A DNA stretch of 18,196 nt from Flavobacteriales bacterium (GTDB taxonomy: Bacteria; Bacteroidota; Bacteroidia; Flavobacteriales_G; Salibacteraceae), in assembly GCA_003499525.1 (NCBI GenBank), contig DNTB01000022.1:1-18196 (forward strand), in the 5' to 3' direction. Numbering within the stretch: position 1 is the stretch's first letter; each line of letters opens with the position of its first letter. The position numbers were made by a program, and so were the translations under genes. Shown here one piece after another: positions 1 through 7,957 of the stretch. Below the pieces are notes generated by a model that did no database searches, was not told where the DNA came from, and was given only the letters and a program-made list of their open reading frames with translations.

Positions 1-14
1 GTGCTGGTATGAAT

Positions 15-105
15 TGGCGGAGAGAGAGGGATTCGAACCCTCGGTACGCTTTTGACGTACACACACTTTCCAGGCGTGCGCCTTCGACCACTCGGCCACC
101 TCTCC
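15..105 (-). tRNA. tRNA-Ser (anticodon GGA)
   Basis: Read on the minus strand this folds as a complete class II tRNA. The acceptor stem GGAGAGG pairs with TCTCTCC (last pair G-T), followed by discriminator G (position 18) and an encoded CCA at 15-17. The D-arm is of the GGCCGAGTGG type. The anticodon loop CTGGAAA places GGA at complement of 69-71, closed by CACGC/GTGTG. A long variable arm (GTACG/CGTAC stem) and a T-arm with GGTTCGAATCC follow. The long variable arm and GGA anticodon identify a serine tRNA reading UCC/UCU. It lies downstream of the TPR gene on the same strand, beyond a weak terminator. Confidence 0.97.
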
Positions 106-146
106 AAAATCACACGGCACGCCTCCCAAGGCGGGCACTAAACTAC

Positions 147-169
147 AAAAAAATTGCAATCTGCAAATT
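147..169 (-). terminator. possible weak intrinsic terminator after the TPR membrane protein gene
   Basis: On the minus strand TTGCA (166-162) pairs with TGCAA (158-154) around a 3-nt loop, flanked by A/T pairing and followed by seven T (153-147). The stem is short and AT-rich, so it is weak. It lies 34 nt past the stop of the upstream gene and before the tRNA, where a terminator is expected. Confidence 0.35.
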
Positions 170-202
170 TCTCTTAAAGTCAATAGGAGCCTGACTTTCA
201 AC

Positions 203-2206
203 TCATTTAATGCTGGCTTCAGATGCAGTTATCAATTCCAATCCACGTACTTGATTTCCACTTTCCAAATAAGCGACCCCAAGATTTCGCATTACAGAGG
301 TGTTTGTGGGGTTCTTTTCCAGAACTTTTTCCAATAGGGTTATGGCCTTTGAATAATCACGATTCATTGCATAGGTAATACCAAGTTTTTCCTGTACTTC
401 TGTGTTTTCGGGTTCAAGTTGATATGCTTTTTCCATGTAGGGAATTGCCCCTGACGGTTGGTTTTTATATCTGGCATAGAGTTCAGCCATGGCTAACAAT
501 ACAGGAATATCATCGGGTCGGTAGCTCAAAAAGGTATTGTAATATTCTATGGCCTTATCATATTGGCCCTCATCTTTCATTTTTCTGGCTATCACCGCTA
601 TATTATTTCTGAAAATTGGGTTTTCAGGTTTGCGTTCGATACAATGGGTGTAGAAGCGAACGGATTCGTCATAATTACCAGCTTCGAAATAGAGTTGGGC
701 CAATAAATCAATAGGAGGAAAATAAGTGGGATGAATATCGAGAGACTTTTTCAAATAATCATATGCTTCAGTGATGATCTGGTTCTTATTGACCTGACCC
801 TCCCTGGACTGAAGCTTTTTGAGCAATGCATCTCCGGCAGACAGATTTGCCTTTGCACTTCCGCTGGATACTTGAACATCCGCAAGCGAAAGGGCATAAT
901 CCGTCTTCCAAACCTGTGATCTTTTCATTGTCCAGAATGAACCAAAAACAAGTAAAAGAACACTGAGATACGTAGCTGTTTTATTGGTGAATCCTTTTTG
1001 ATTGGGAAGGAACTCAAAAAGTGACGAAACAAGGAGCCAGCTGAATATTAATGATGGAGCATATAAGAATCGCTCATTCATGAAAACTCCAACCGGGAAA
1101 AGTACATTGGAAGTTAACCCGTAGATGGCAAGAAACAGTAACAATAAGTAGCTGTATTCCCTTTTACTTTTCCATCCTCTTATAATGAAGAAGATGAAAA
1201 AAGCCAGGAGAATAACTCCGGTAATAGCTCCCAAATCATTCCATGAAGCGTACTGTATTTCCTCATCTAAAAATGGCAGATGAAAAGGATAGTAGTCATG
1301 AGTGAGAGGATAGGGAACAAAAAGAAGTTTGATGCTCGCTGCAAAGATTAAAAAGATGGTGGCGAATTTTTGACCCGTGTCGGCGAACAGAAAAGGATGG
1401 TTCATTAATTCATCCGGCAGCTTGGCGTCCGGTAGGCCAACCACCGAGATTCTAATGAAAAGATAAAGCACGGTGGGAAGAATGAATGTCAACCCCTGAG
1501 CTTTCATGGAGTTTTTTAGAGGGGTTTTATGGAAGAAATAGAAGAACAACGGTCCAAAAACTACGAGTGGTATCATGGTTTCCTTTGACATCAGACTTAG
1601 GAAGAACAAAACAGAAGCGACGACCAATTGGCTAACCCTATGCGTTTCGAGATAATCCCAAAGCTGGCTGATACTCCAAATTCCAAAAAGAAAAGCTAAT
1701 ATCTCATCTCGGCTCTTGATGTTGGCAACCACCTCGGTATGAAGGGGGTGTACTAAAAAAATGGCTGTAATCCAGAATGCTTTGGATTGCCAGAATTTCA
1801 TTTCATTCGTCGGGAAAACTTTCAGCAAGAGAGTATATAATATGATACCCGTTAATCCATAAAGCAACGCATTAATGATATGGCTCACTCCAGCTTCCGG
1901 TCCGAACAGCCCGTATTCTATCGAGAACAGGAAAAGTGAAAAAGGCCGATATCTCCCTCCGGTAACGACGGCTTTCTTTTTCAGGTCATCCACATCGATA
2001 TTGTATTGTTCTGCCCAAAAACCCTCCATGGATTCATGGGTAAAATGGTCAAATGCTGATGGGATCCCCTTTTTGGTTATTTGATTCGCTGTGATGACAA
2101 TTTTGTCGTCCAGGACATAGTCGAAAGAAAAGGTGGGAGCGTAGAGTAGAAAACCGAGCAGCAGAATTACCCAATAGTCTTTAGTCATTCTCCGGGTCTT
2201 GATCAT
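203..2206 (-). CDS. TMTC-like polytopic membrane protein (GT-C superfamily) with C-terminal TPR repeats
   Basis: The 667-residue protein has two parts. Residues about 12 to 425 form a multi-spanning membrane domain. It carries signatures I associate with TMTC-type GT-C proteins: an early acidic motif LDDKIVIT, a GGRYRPFS segment, and HPLHTEVVANIKSRDE in a loop. Residues about 480 to 667 form about five tetratricopeptide repeats (units such as GNYDESVRFYTHCIERKPEN and RDYSKAITLLEKVLEKNPTN). GT-C proteins use lipid-linked sugars as donors; in animals TMTC proteins are protein O-mannosyltransferases. Activity here is inferred only from the fold; donor and acceptor are unknown. The ATG overlaps the ansA stop by 4 bp (ATGA), so this is the last gene of the purQ-tatD-ansA unit. 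It could alternatively be a non-catalytic membrane TPR scaffold. Confidence 0.8.
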   Translation of the reverse strand: MIKTRRMTKDYWVILLLGFLLYAPTFSFDYVLDDKIVITANQITKKGIPSAFDHFTHESMEGFWAEQYNIDVDDLKKKAVVTGGRYRPFSLFLFSIEYGLFGPEAGVSHIINALLYGLTGIILYTLLLKVFPTNEMKFWQSKAFWITAIFLVHPLHTEVVANIKSRDEILAFLFGIWSISQLWDYLETHRVSQLVVASVLFFLSLMSKETMIPLVVFGPLFFYFFHKTPLKNSMKAQGLTFILPTVLYLFIRISVVGLPDAKLPDELMNHPFLFADTGQKFATIFLIFAASIKLLFVPYPLTHDYYPFHLPFLDEEIQYASWNDLGAITGVILLAFFIFFIIRGWKSKREYSYLLLLFLAIYGLTSNVLFPVGVFMNERFLYAPSLIFSWLLVSSLFEFLPNQKGFTNKTATYLSVLLLVFGSFWTMKRSQVWKTDYALSLADVQVSSGSAKANLSAGDALLKKLQSREGQVNKNQIITEAYDYLKKSLDIHPTYFPPIDLLAQLYFEAGNYDESVRFYTHCIERKPENPIFRNNIAVIARKMKDEGQYDKAIEYYNTFLSYRPDDIPVLLAMAELYARYKNQPSGAIPYMEKAYQLEPENTEVQEKLGITYAMNRDYSKAITLLEKVLEKNPTNTSVMRNLGVAYLESGNQVRGLELITASEASIK

Positions 2207-3264
2207 CCTATAGTTTCAATTTGGGTTCTCAAATCCTCTCCGATCGTCATTTCACCTCGAATGTCCCGTTGCAGGTACATCCGAATTTGGTCTGTTGACA
2301 AATCTATACTGTCCAGATAAATAAGCTTGGTTACGGCAGCCTCAAAGGTCATATCATATCCATGAACTACACCGGCTTTCCTTAATTCCTTTGCTCCAAT
2401 GTATTTTGAGAGGTTTGAGCTTCCTACTTCACACTGAGAAATAGATAGAATGAGTTTTCCCAATCTTACAGCCTGCCTCAGCGCATTGAGAAAAGATGAA
2501 GAAGTAGGGGCATTTCCACTACCGAAGACTTGAAGAATGTAGTACTTCTCAGGTCCCTGCAGGACTCTTTCAATTTGTTTTGGCGACATTCCCGGATACA
2601 GAGTAATAATACCGATATCACAAACTTTCAATGGAGTGTATTTAAAGTCATACGGATCTGACTTTCGGATTAAGTGACGGAAGAATCTTAGTTCAATTCC
2701 GGCTTCGGCAAGGGGCGGATAGTTTGGCGAATCAAACGCATTAAAATGATAGGCACTCATTTTATGAGAGCGGTTACCCCTTAAAAGCCGATGTTCGAAA
2801 TAGACGCCAACTTCGGGAACCAGAGGCCTGTTCATATGATCTTTGCTCATTGCAATCTCAATAGCGGTAATGAGGTTTTCCTTTCCATCTGTGCGTAGCA
2901 CACCAATCGGCAACTGTGAACCGGTAAGAATAACAGGCTTGTCCAGGCCTTCCAGCATAAAGCTTAATGCAGAAGCCGTAAAGGCCATGGTGTCGGTACC
3001 ATGAAGAATGACAAAACCATCGAACTTATCATAGTTTTTTTCAATTAAATCACCTAAATAATTCCAGACATCAGGGTTCATGTCTGAAGAATCGATAGGA
3101 TTGTTAAATGCAAGTGCTTCTATCTTACATTGCATTTTCCTCAATTCTGGAAGTTCACTTTTGATGTGGTCAAAATCAAAAGGATGTAGCGAGTCCGACG
3201 CCTGATCCTCCACCATCCCTATGGTACCTCCAGTATAAATTATCAGGATTTTGGTTCCATTCAT
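2203..3264 (-). CDS. ansA: L-asparaginase, type I (cytoplasmic)
   Basis: The enzyme hydrolyses L-asparagine to aspartate and ammonia. The 353-residue length fits the family. Both threonine signatures are present: TGGTIG near the N-terminus (residues 11-16, nucleophile Thr in GGTI) and HGTDTMAFTAS (residues 88-98, with the Thr90-Asp91 pair). No signal peptide is seen (MNGTKILIIYTGG), which points to the cytoplasmic type I enzyme rather than the periplasmic type II form. The start ATG overlaps the tatD stop (ATGA at 3261-3264) and its own stop overlaps the next ATG (2203-2206), so translation is probably coupled on both sides. A cytoplasmic asparaginase beside a DNase and a purine gene looks like operon convenience rather than a pathway. 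Confidence 0.93.
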   Translation of the reverse strand: MNGTKILIIYTGGTIGMVEDQASDSLHPFDFDHIKSELPELRKMQCKIEALAFNNPIDSSDMNPDVWNYLGDLIEKNYDKFDGFVILHGTDTMAFTASALSFMLEGLDKPVILTGSQLPIGVLRTDGKENLITAIEIAMSKDHMNRPLVPEVGVYFEHRLLRGNRSHKMSAYHFNAFDSPNYPPLAEAGIELRFFRHLIRKSDPYDFKYTPLKVCDIGIITLYPGMSPKQIERVLQGPEKYYILQVFGSGNAPTSSSFLNALRQAVRLGKLILSISQCEVGSSNLSKYIGAKELRKAGVVHGYDMTFEAAVTKLIYLDSIDLSTDQIRMYLQRDIRGEMTIGEDLRTQIETIG

Positions 3265-4031
3265 AGAGCGAAAAGCTTGCGGGCGTTATCCGTTGTAATG
3301 CGTTCAGCATCAGCCAGACTCATACCTTTTATAGATGCAATTTTATCGAGTACCAACTTCAGGTAGGAAGGTTCATTTCTTTTACCACGATTTGGATGTG
3401 GAGCCAGATAAGGGGCATCCGTTTCTAAAACCATATTTTCAATATCCACAGACTCTATTACACGGTCGAGTCCACTATTTTTAAATGTTACAACACCCCC
3501 TATACCCAGATAAAACCCTTCAAAACCCAAGGCTCTTTTTGCTTGTTCTGTATTTCCGGTAAAGCAATGAAAAACACCGGTAAGTGAATCGTCATTTTCC
3601 ACTTCAAGAACCTCAAAAACTTCATCAAATGCATCACGGGTATGGATTGCAATAGGTTTACCGAGGTCTTTTGCCCATTGAATCTGTCTTTGAAAAGCGA
3701 TGCGTTGTTCCTCAATGTAGGTAGCATCCCAATACAAATCCATGCCAATCTCACCAATTGCAATGTATTGGTAATCAGATGAATAAAGGTGCTTTTTTAT
3801 GACTTCGAGCTGCTCGAGGTAATCAGCTTTTACTGAACCAGGATGCAGACCCATCATTGACTTGAACAAATCTGGAGCTGAGGATTCCAGATCATGCATT
3901 GCGGATATGGAGTCGATATCAATGTTCGGGAGCAGGATCTGATGAACACCTGCCACTTTTGCACTGGAGATAACCACTGGCAAGTCCTCCTCAAAATCTT
4001 TGGTGTAGAGATGACAATGCGTGTCGATCAT
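3261..4031 (-). CDS. tatD: TatD family metal-dependent hydrolase/DNase
   Basis: At 256 residues this is full length for the family. The metal ligands of the amidohydrolase-type TIM barrel are all visible: His5 and His7 (DTHCH), Glu94 (GEIGMDLYWD), His130 (AIHTRDAF), His155 (GVFHCFTGN) and Asp205 (LETDAPYLAP). TatD-type enzymes are Mg-dependent 3'-5' nucleases acting on DNA and RNA; TatD is not part of the Tat translocase despite the name. The gene starts 10 bp after the purQ stop and overlaps ansA by ATGA, so it is the second gene of the unit. Paralogues such as YcfH share the fold, so the exact orthologue is less certain than the family. Confidence 0.92.
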   Translation of the reverse strand: MIDTHCHLYTKDFEEDLPVVISSAKVAGVHQILLPNIDIDSISAMHDLESSAPDLFKSMMGLHPGSVKADYLEQLEVIKKHLYSSDYQYIAIGEIGMDLYWDATYIEEQRIAFQRQIQWAKDLGKPIAIHTRDAFDEVFEVLEVENDDSLTGVFHCFTGNTEQAKRALGFEGFYLGIGGVVTFKNSGLDRVIESVDIENMVLETDAPYLAPHPNRGKRNEPSYLKLVLDKIASIKGMSLADAERITTDNARKLFAL

Positions 4032-4041
4032 CCCAATTCTC

Positions 4042-4728
4042 TCAGGCTAGAGCGAGTATTGATTCCAGAATGAGGCGTCCATCCTCGTTTCCAAGGTTGG
4101 GGTCGGCAGCACGTTCAGGGTGGGGCATCATACCAAAAACATTTCTTTTAGCATTGGTAATTCCGGCAATATTTTCAACCGATCCATTGGGATTTGCCTC
4201 AACCGAAGGAATGCCTTGATCATTGGTATATCGAAACAGAACCTGGTCGTGGTCATTCAGTTTCCGGATATTGTCAGCATTGTCGTAATAACGACCTTCC
4301 GCATGTGCAATGGGTATGGTAATCAGTTGTCCTTCGGAAAGATTTGAGGTAATGTGGCTGTCTTTACTTTCGGTTCGAAGAGTAACGTTTTTACAAACAA
4401 ACTTTTGATGATCATTGTGTAATAGGGCACCCGGGAGTAAACCGGATTCGCATAAAATCTGAAATCCATTGCAGATTCCTAGCACATACCCGCCTCTTCT
4501 TGCATGCTCCATGACCTCTTTCATAACAGGGGAGAACTGGGCAATGGCTCCACTTCGAAGATAATCTCCGTAGCTAAAACCTCCGGGGAGAACAACCAAA
4601 TCAGATTGCCTTAGATCGTGGTCTTTGTGCCATATTTCATTCACAGTCATGCCCAAAATGTCTCTTAAGACGTAGATCATGTCATGGTCACAATTGGATC
4701 CGGGGAATGTGATAACAGCTGCCTTCAT
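4042..4728 (-). CDS. purQ: phosphoribosylformylglycinamidine synthase, glutamine amidotransferase subunit PurQ
   Basis: PurQ supplies ammonia from glutamine for step 4 of purine synthesis (FGAR to FGAM) in a complex with PurL and PurS. The 228-residue protein has the class I glutaminase triad: Cys86 in GICNGFQ, and His203 and Glu205 in MMPHPERA. It also has the PurQ-specific GGFSYGDYLRSGAIA block. I place the start at the ATG at 4728 (MKAAVITFPGSNCDHD), the family N-terminus. A TTG two codons upstream extends the frame but is unlikely. A free-standing PurQ implies a separate short PurL plus PurS, not the fused large PurL; neither is in this window. A TAATTTTG promoter element lies 17 nt upstream, so transcription probably starts here and runs into tatD, ansA and the TPR gene. 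Confidence 0.97.
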   Translation of the reverse strand: MKAAVITFPGSNCDHDMIYVLRDILGMTVNEIWHKDHDLRQSDLVVLPGGFSYGDYLRSGAIAQFSPVMKEVMEHARRGGYVLGICNGFQILCESGLLPGALLHNDHQKFVCKNVTLRTESKDSHITSNLSEGQLITIPIAHAEGRYYDNADNIRKLNDHDQVLFRYTNDQGIPSVEANPNGSVENIAGITNAKRNVFGMMPHPERAADPNLGNEDGRLILESILALA

Positions 4729-4745
4729 GCGCAAATTTTAAAGCG

Positions 4746-4753
4746 CAAAATTA
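4746..4753 (-). promoter_or_regulatory. -7 promoter element (TAATTTTG) of the purQ operon
   Basis: The octamer matches the Bacteroidota primary-sigma consensus TAnnTTTG exactly and ends 17 nt before the purQ ATG. No clear TTG -33 element is present at the usual spacing. The identical octamer stands at nearly the same distance before the carboxylase gene and the second outer-membrane gene. Confidence 0.5.
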
Positions 4754-4772
4754 AGCTTTCAATTTAGTGAGG

Positions 4773-5714
4773 TTAGAAGGACAGATAATTTAATATACCG
4801 GCGGCTAAAATTATGCCGATGATAATATTACCAACCCATGCTGATCGCAAGTTATAGGAAACCATTGCAAGACTGATAGCAAGTCCGGGTAAGAGTAACT
4901 GAAGGGAGGTGAAATCGAGATTGAGCAGATACAACGGGATACTAAATAGGAGTAATAGGAAGTATGGAGAGAGCGTATTCTTCACTCTCAGAATTTGTCT
5001 GCTTCTTATGATCCATAATGTGAGCCATAAAACCACAAGCCAGGAGGTGTTCAGGAGATTTGACCAGCTGAATTCCGGCATGCTAAGATTCGGTGGGTAA
5101 AGGTTAACCTCCCATCCAAGATTGAATATCCAACTGATGCTAATAGAGATGTAAGGAAAAACCGCAACAGCGATAAGCGAAATGATTAATTCCCGAATGA
5201 AAAAATCTCTTTCACGAAAGAGTTTTACCCATAAGATGGGGAGAAAAACCAATGAATTGCTATTGAACAGTAATACCAAACCTAGAAACAAGGCAATGTT
5301 GAAAGTGAGTTTGGGTTGGAGTTTAGCGCCCTTTATTTGATTCATTGCGGCGAGGAAGGCAAGAGTTACCAAAACCAGGAGAGAATCCAGGCTCAGAACT
5401 AATGTGGACGGAATGGTGAGTATGAGCAGCAGGTACGCCAAAGCCGGGGCAAAACTATTCCGAAGGGGAAGCTGGGACTCCGATATAGATCGATTAACGA
5501 GCAGTGCAGCACCAATATGATAGACGGTGGAAAGACCGAAATGGAGATAGAGGTACTTAGCCGGAAATAAAAGAGTTGGAAGATACCCTACCTTTTCGCT
5601 GGGTTCAAATTGAATTTCTGTGCTAAGAAAGAGCAATAGTCTTAATGCAATGAAGGCTACTGCAAAACCCAGAAAAGTGCTCGATCTTTTTACATTCAGG
5701 AACTCTATGACCAT
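4773..5714 (-). CDS. DUF6427-like polytopic inner-membrane protein
   Basis: The 313-residue protein is almost wholly hydrophobic, with roughly eight to ten membrane segments spread from residue 13 to the C-terminus. The order of motifs resembles my memory of the DUF6427 family of flavobacteria: a non-helical NRSI segment, then an FAPALAYLLLIL stretch, a P-S-T-L-V-L-S block and a FLPILWVKLFRERDFFIRELIIS segment. Function is unknown. It is divergently arranged with a DUF6341-like small gene, which is also how I remember these two families occurring near purD. It ends 44 bp before the purQ start and may be partly co-transcribed with purQ, although purQ has its own promoter element. Identification is by pattern only. 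Confidence 0.7.
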   Translation of the reverse strand: MVIEFLNVKRSSTFLGFAVAFIALRLLLFLSTEIQFEPSEKVGYLPTLLFPAKYLYLHFGLSTVYHIGAALLVNRSISESQLPLRNSFAPALAYLLLILTIPSTLVLSLDSLLVLVTLAFLAAMNQIKGAKLQPKLTFNIALFLGLVLLFNSNSLVFLPILWVKLFRERDFFIRELIISLIAVAVFPYISISISWIFNLGWEVNLYPPNLSMPEFSWSNLLNTSWLVVLWLTLWIIRSRQILRVKNTLSPYFLLLLFSIPLYLLNLDFTSLQLLLPGLAISLAMVSYNLRSAWVGNIIIGIILAAGILNYLSF

Positions 5715-5726
5715 GTTGAAATGTTG

Positions 5727-5752
5727 TTACATTTGCGTTCACTAAAATGTAA
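5727..5752. promoter_or_regulatory. divergent promoter region with an 8-bp inverted repeat
   Basis: TTACATTT (5727-5734) and AAATGTAA (5745-5752) form a perfect inverted repeat with a 10-nt spacer in the 41-bp gap between the two divergent membrane-protein genes. The left half holds TACATTTG (5728-5735), an exact TAnnTTTG -7 element facing the small plus-strand gene and ending 20 nt before its ATG. The right half read on the minus strand gives TACATTTT, one mismatch, facing the DUF6427-like gene. The repeat may simply be two symmetric -7 boxes, or may also be an operator. Confidence 0.5.
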
Positions 5753-5755
5753 ATA

Positions 5756-5941
5756 ATGATCTGGAACGACATCATTTACGCCCTTGGCGACTTTTTTACC
5801 TGGTCTTTTGGAATACTCCGTCTTGGAAACAACTATGTAAACTGGTTTTTTATCCTTTTTATAGCTTCCGCTCTCATCGGTTGGATGATATTGCAGCAAG
5901 GTTATAACAAAAGAGCTAAAGAAGAAGGGTCGATTCCTTAG
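5756..5941 (+). CDS. small membrane protein resembling DUF6341
   Basis: The protein has 61 residues with one strong transmembrane helix (about residues 28-47, NWFFILFIASALIGWMILQQ), a preceding amphipathic N-terminal segment and a charged C-terminus (NKRAKEEGSIP). The order Trp/Asn-Trp-Phe-helix-Trp-Met resembles the DUF6341 small proteins that sit beside purD in flavobacteria, as I remember them. It is the only plus-strand gene in the first 12 kb. It has an exact -7 element 20 nt before the ATG, and its stop overlaps the purD stop tail to tail by 4 bp (5938-5941). Function is unknown; the constant pairing with the divergent DUF6427-like gene suggests the two proteins may act together. Confidence 0.75.
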   Translation: MIWNDIIYALGDFFTWSFGILRLGNNYVNWFFILFIASALIGWMILQQGYNKRAKEEGSIP

Positions 5942-7221
5942 TCCTCGTTTTTCAAGTCGTAACCGATATCCTTGCGGTAATACGCATCTTCAAAATTAAT
6001 TCGCTCAATTCCAGAATAGGCTTTTTCGAGAGCTTCTTTGCGATTTTTGCCCATTCCTGTAACGGCCAGTACTCTTCCGCCGGCAGTAACAACGGTGCCA
6101 TCTCTAAGCGCGGTTCCTGCATGAAATACGGTTGCTTCTCTGACTTTTTCCAGTCCGTTGATTTCCATCCCTTTTTCATATGAAGTAGGGTATCCACCTG
6201 AAGCCATGACCACAGCAGCTGCCGTATCCTCCGATAATTCAAACAAAACTTTGTTTAAAGTACCTTCCAGAGTATGGTGAATTACCTCAAGTAGATCAGA
6301 CTTAATTCTTGGTATTACCACCTGAGTTTCCGGATCGCCCAGTCTTGTATTGTATTCCACCACCGAAGGTTCTCCATCGTTATTCATCAACCCGAAAAAT
6401 ATAAACCCCTGATAATCAAACTCTTCCTGTTCGATGCCCTTGATGGTCGGGATGATAATTTTCTTTTCCACTTTGTCCATGAATTCGTCCGTGGCATGAG
6501 GAACGGGTGAAATTGAGCCCATTCCGCCGGTATTCAAACCCACTCCACCTTCTCCGATTCTTTTATAGTCTTTTGCCTCTGGAAGGATTTTATAGTTTTT
6601 GCCATCAGTAATTACAAAAACGGACATTTCTATGCCTTTTAAGAACTCCTCTACGACGACTCTTTTAGAAGCTATACCAAATTTTTTGTGAGCTAGCATA
6701 CTTTCTAACTCGAGCTTGGCAATGCTTAGGTTGTCAAGTATTAATACTCCTTTTCCTGCTGCAAGTCCGTCCGCTTTCAAAACATAAGGCGGTTTCAGCT
6801 CATCTAAAAAATCAAATCCCTCTTCGATATTCTTTGAGGTAAAGGTCTTATGCCTGGCCGTTGGAATTCCGTATTTCTGCATGAATCCCTTTGAGAAATC
6901 CTTGCTGCCCTCCAGCTGTGCAGCACGAGCATCCGGTCCAAAAACCCTGATATGACGGGTACTGTCATCCTGGTTGAATTTGTTTTTTATTCCGTTAACC
7001 AGGGGTGCTTCCGGCCCTACTACAACGAGATCAATATTGTTTTCTAATGCCGCCTTCTTCAGGTTTTCAAATTCATTTACCTGTATGGGCAGGTTGGTGC
7101 CAATTGTTGCGGTTCCTGCATTTCCGGGCGCAATGAATATTTCTTGGCATAGTGGACTTTGGGCAATTTTCCATGCCAGCACGTGCTCTCTTCCTCCTGA
7201 GCCTACAATTAAAACTCTCAT
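5938..7221 (-). CDS. purD: phosphoribosylamine--glycine ligase (GAR synthetase)
   Basis: PurD joins phosphoribosylamine and glycine with ATP to give GAR, step 2 of purine synthesis. The 427-residue protein has the three expected parts. The N-terminal Rossmann-like domain carries MRVLIVGSGGREHVLAW and GPEAPLVNGI. The central ATP-grasp domain carries KADGLAAGKGV, GGMGSISPVP and NTRLGDPETQVV. The C-terminal domain begins around AAAVVMASGGYP. I set the start at the ATG at 7221; the TTG one codon upstream is not needed. The terminator of the upstream redoxin gene ends only 34 bp before this start, and I could not find a clear promoter in that gap, so either an unusual promoter or read-through drives it. 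The 3' end overlaps the convergent small gene by 4 bp. Confidence 0.97.
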   Translation of the reverse strand: MRVLIVGSGGREHVLAWKIAQSPLCQEIFIAPGNAGTATIGTNLPIQVNEFENLKKAALENNIDLVVVGPEAPLVNGIKNKFNQDDSTRHIRVFGPDARAAQLEGSKDFSKGFMQKYGIPTARHKTFTSKNIEEGFDFLDELKPPYVLKADGLAAGKGVLILDNLSIAKLELESMLAHKKFGIASKRVVVEEFLKGIEMSVFVITDGKNYKILPEAKDYKRIGEGGVGLNTGGMGSISPVPHATDEFMDKVEKKIIIPTIKGIEQEEFDYQGFIFFGLMNNDGEPSVVEYNTRLGDPETQVVIPRIKSDLLEVIHHTLEGTLNKVLFELSEDTAAAVVMASGGYPTSYEKGMEINGLEKVREATVFHAGTALRDGTVVTAGGRVLAVTGMGKNRKEALEKAYSGIERINFEDAYYRKDIGYDLKNED

Positions 7222-7255
7222 CAAATTATGTTTATCGGTTGTCGGAATACAAGAT

Positions 7256-7287
7256 AAAAAAAGCGGCTGAGTTGAATGCCCAGCCGC
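7256..7287 (-). terminator. intrinsic terminator of the redoxin gene
   Basis: On the minus strand GCGGCTG (7287-7281) pairs perfectly with CAGCCGC (7269-7263) over an 11-nt loop, followed directly by seven T (7262-7256). It lies 27 nt past the stop of the redoxin gene and just ahead of purD. Confidence 0.9.
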
Positions 7288-7314
7288 CTAATGAATAAAT
7301 ATTGCTTTGCTTAT

Positions 7315-7932
7315 TTAGTTTTTCTTGACTCTTTTGATGCTGCACCCCATAGCTTTGGTTTCCGCCGGCTCTATTTCCGCACCGTCAATCATGTTTTTCA
7401 TGGCATTGAAAAGATAGGGCTGGGTTACATCGTTTTTGTTTTTGAAGTTATTGTCAATCGCTCCTTTGTAGGCCAACACAAGTTTACTGTTGAACAGAAA
7501 GACATGAGGGGTGGTTTTCGCTTCAAAAGAATCCGCAATCAGATGATTCTGATCGATGACATACGGCATGGAGTAGCCTTGATCTTCGGCATGTTTGATC
7601 ATTGCTTCCTTAGAATCTTCATTTTCACGGTATGCTTCATTGGAATTGATCAGCACCATTCCAATTTCATTCACTTTGCAATAATCATATAGCTCCGGAT
7701 ATCGGTCCTCCCACTTGAGTACAAACGGACAGGTGTTGCAAGAAAAAATGACCAGCAAACCATTGGTAGAGGCGTAGCTTCTGAGCACCTTTTCAGAACC
7801 ATCCAACTCAATGACTTTGTTTGCTAGTGCAGGAGTAGTTTCACCTAAGGCAATGCCCTCTCCATCGACCAAATTGGCAGACATGAAAATAAGAGCCAGA
7901 AAAAGACTGAGGATTGTTATTTGAGACTTCAT
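7315..7932 (-). CDS. exported thioredoxin-fold protein (AhpC/TSA-like redoxin)
   Basis: The 205-residue protein starts with a hydrophobic export signal (residues about 5-20). It has a thioredoxin fold with the active site Cys65-Asn-Thr-Cys68 in VIFSCNTCPFVLKW and a cis-proline motif TTPHVFLF. The CPF and K-W-E-D-R-Y-P-E-L continuation matches the redoxin group annotated as thioredoxin family proteins in Bacteroidota, which act as thiol-disulfide oxidoreductases outside the cytoplasm. The start ATG is supported by the signal sequence. It is monocistronic, with a promoter at 7958-7989 and a strong terminator at 7256-7287. Substrate is unknown; the carboxylase upstream is not an obvious partner. 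Confidence 0.85.
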   Translation of the reverse strand: MKSQITILSLFLALIFMSANLVDGEGIALGETTPALANKVIELDGSEKVLRSYASTNGLLVIFSCNTCPFVLKWEDRYPELYDYCKVNEIGMVLINSNEAYRENEDSKEAMIKHAEDQGYSMPYVIDQNHLIADSFEAKTTPHVFLFNSKLVLAYKGAIDNNFKNKNDVTQPYLFNAMKNMIDGAEIEPAETKAMGCSIKRVKKN

Positions 7933-7957
7933 GATTGATTTGTTTTGAGATTAATGC

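Noticed and set aside
120..133. CGCCT-CCCA-AGGCG hairpin between the TPR gene and the tRNA
   Set aside because: The stem is only 5 bp and no T-run follows it on the minus strand, so I did not call it a terminator.
5705..5899. Minus-strand ORF of 64 codons opposite the small membrane gene
   Set aside because: It is antisense to the DUF6341-like gene, which has a promoter box, a membrane helix and a sensible start; the antisense product is low-complexity and unlike any family.
7222..7224. TTG as the purD start
   Set aside because: The ATG directly after it gives the family N-terminus MRVLIVGSGGREH; the extension adds one residue without support.
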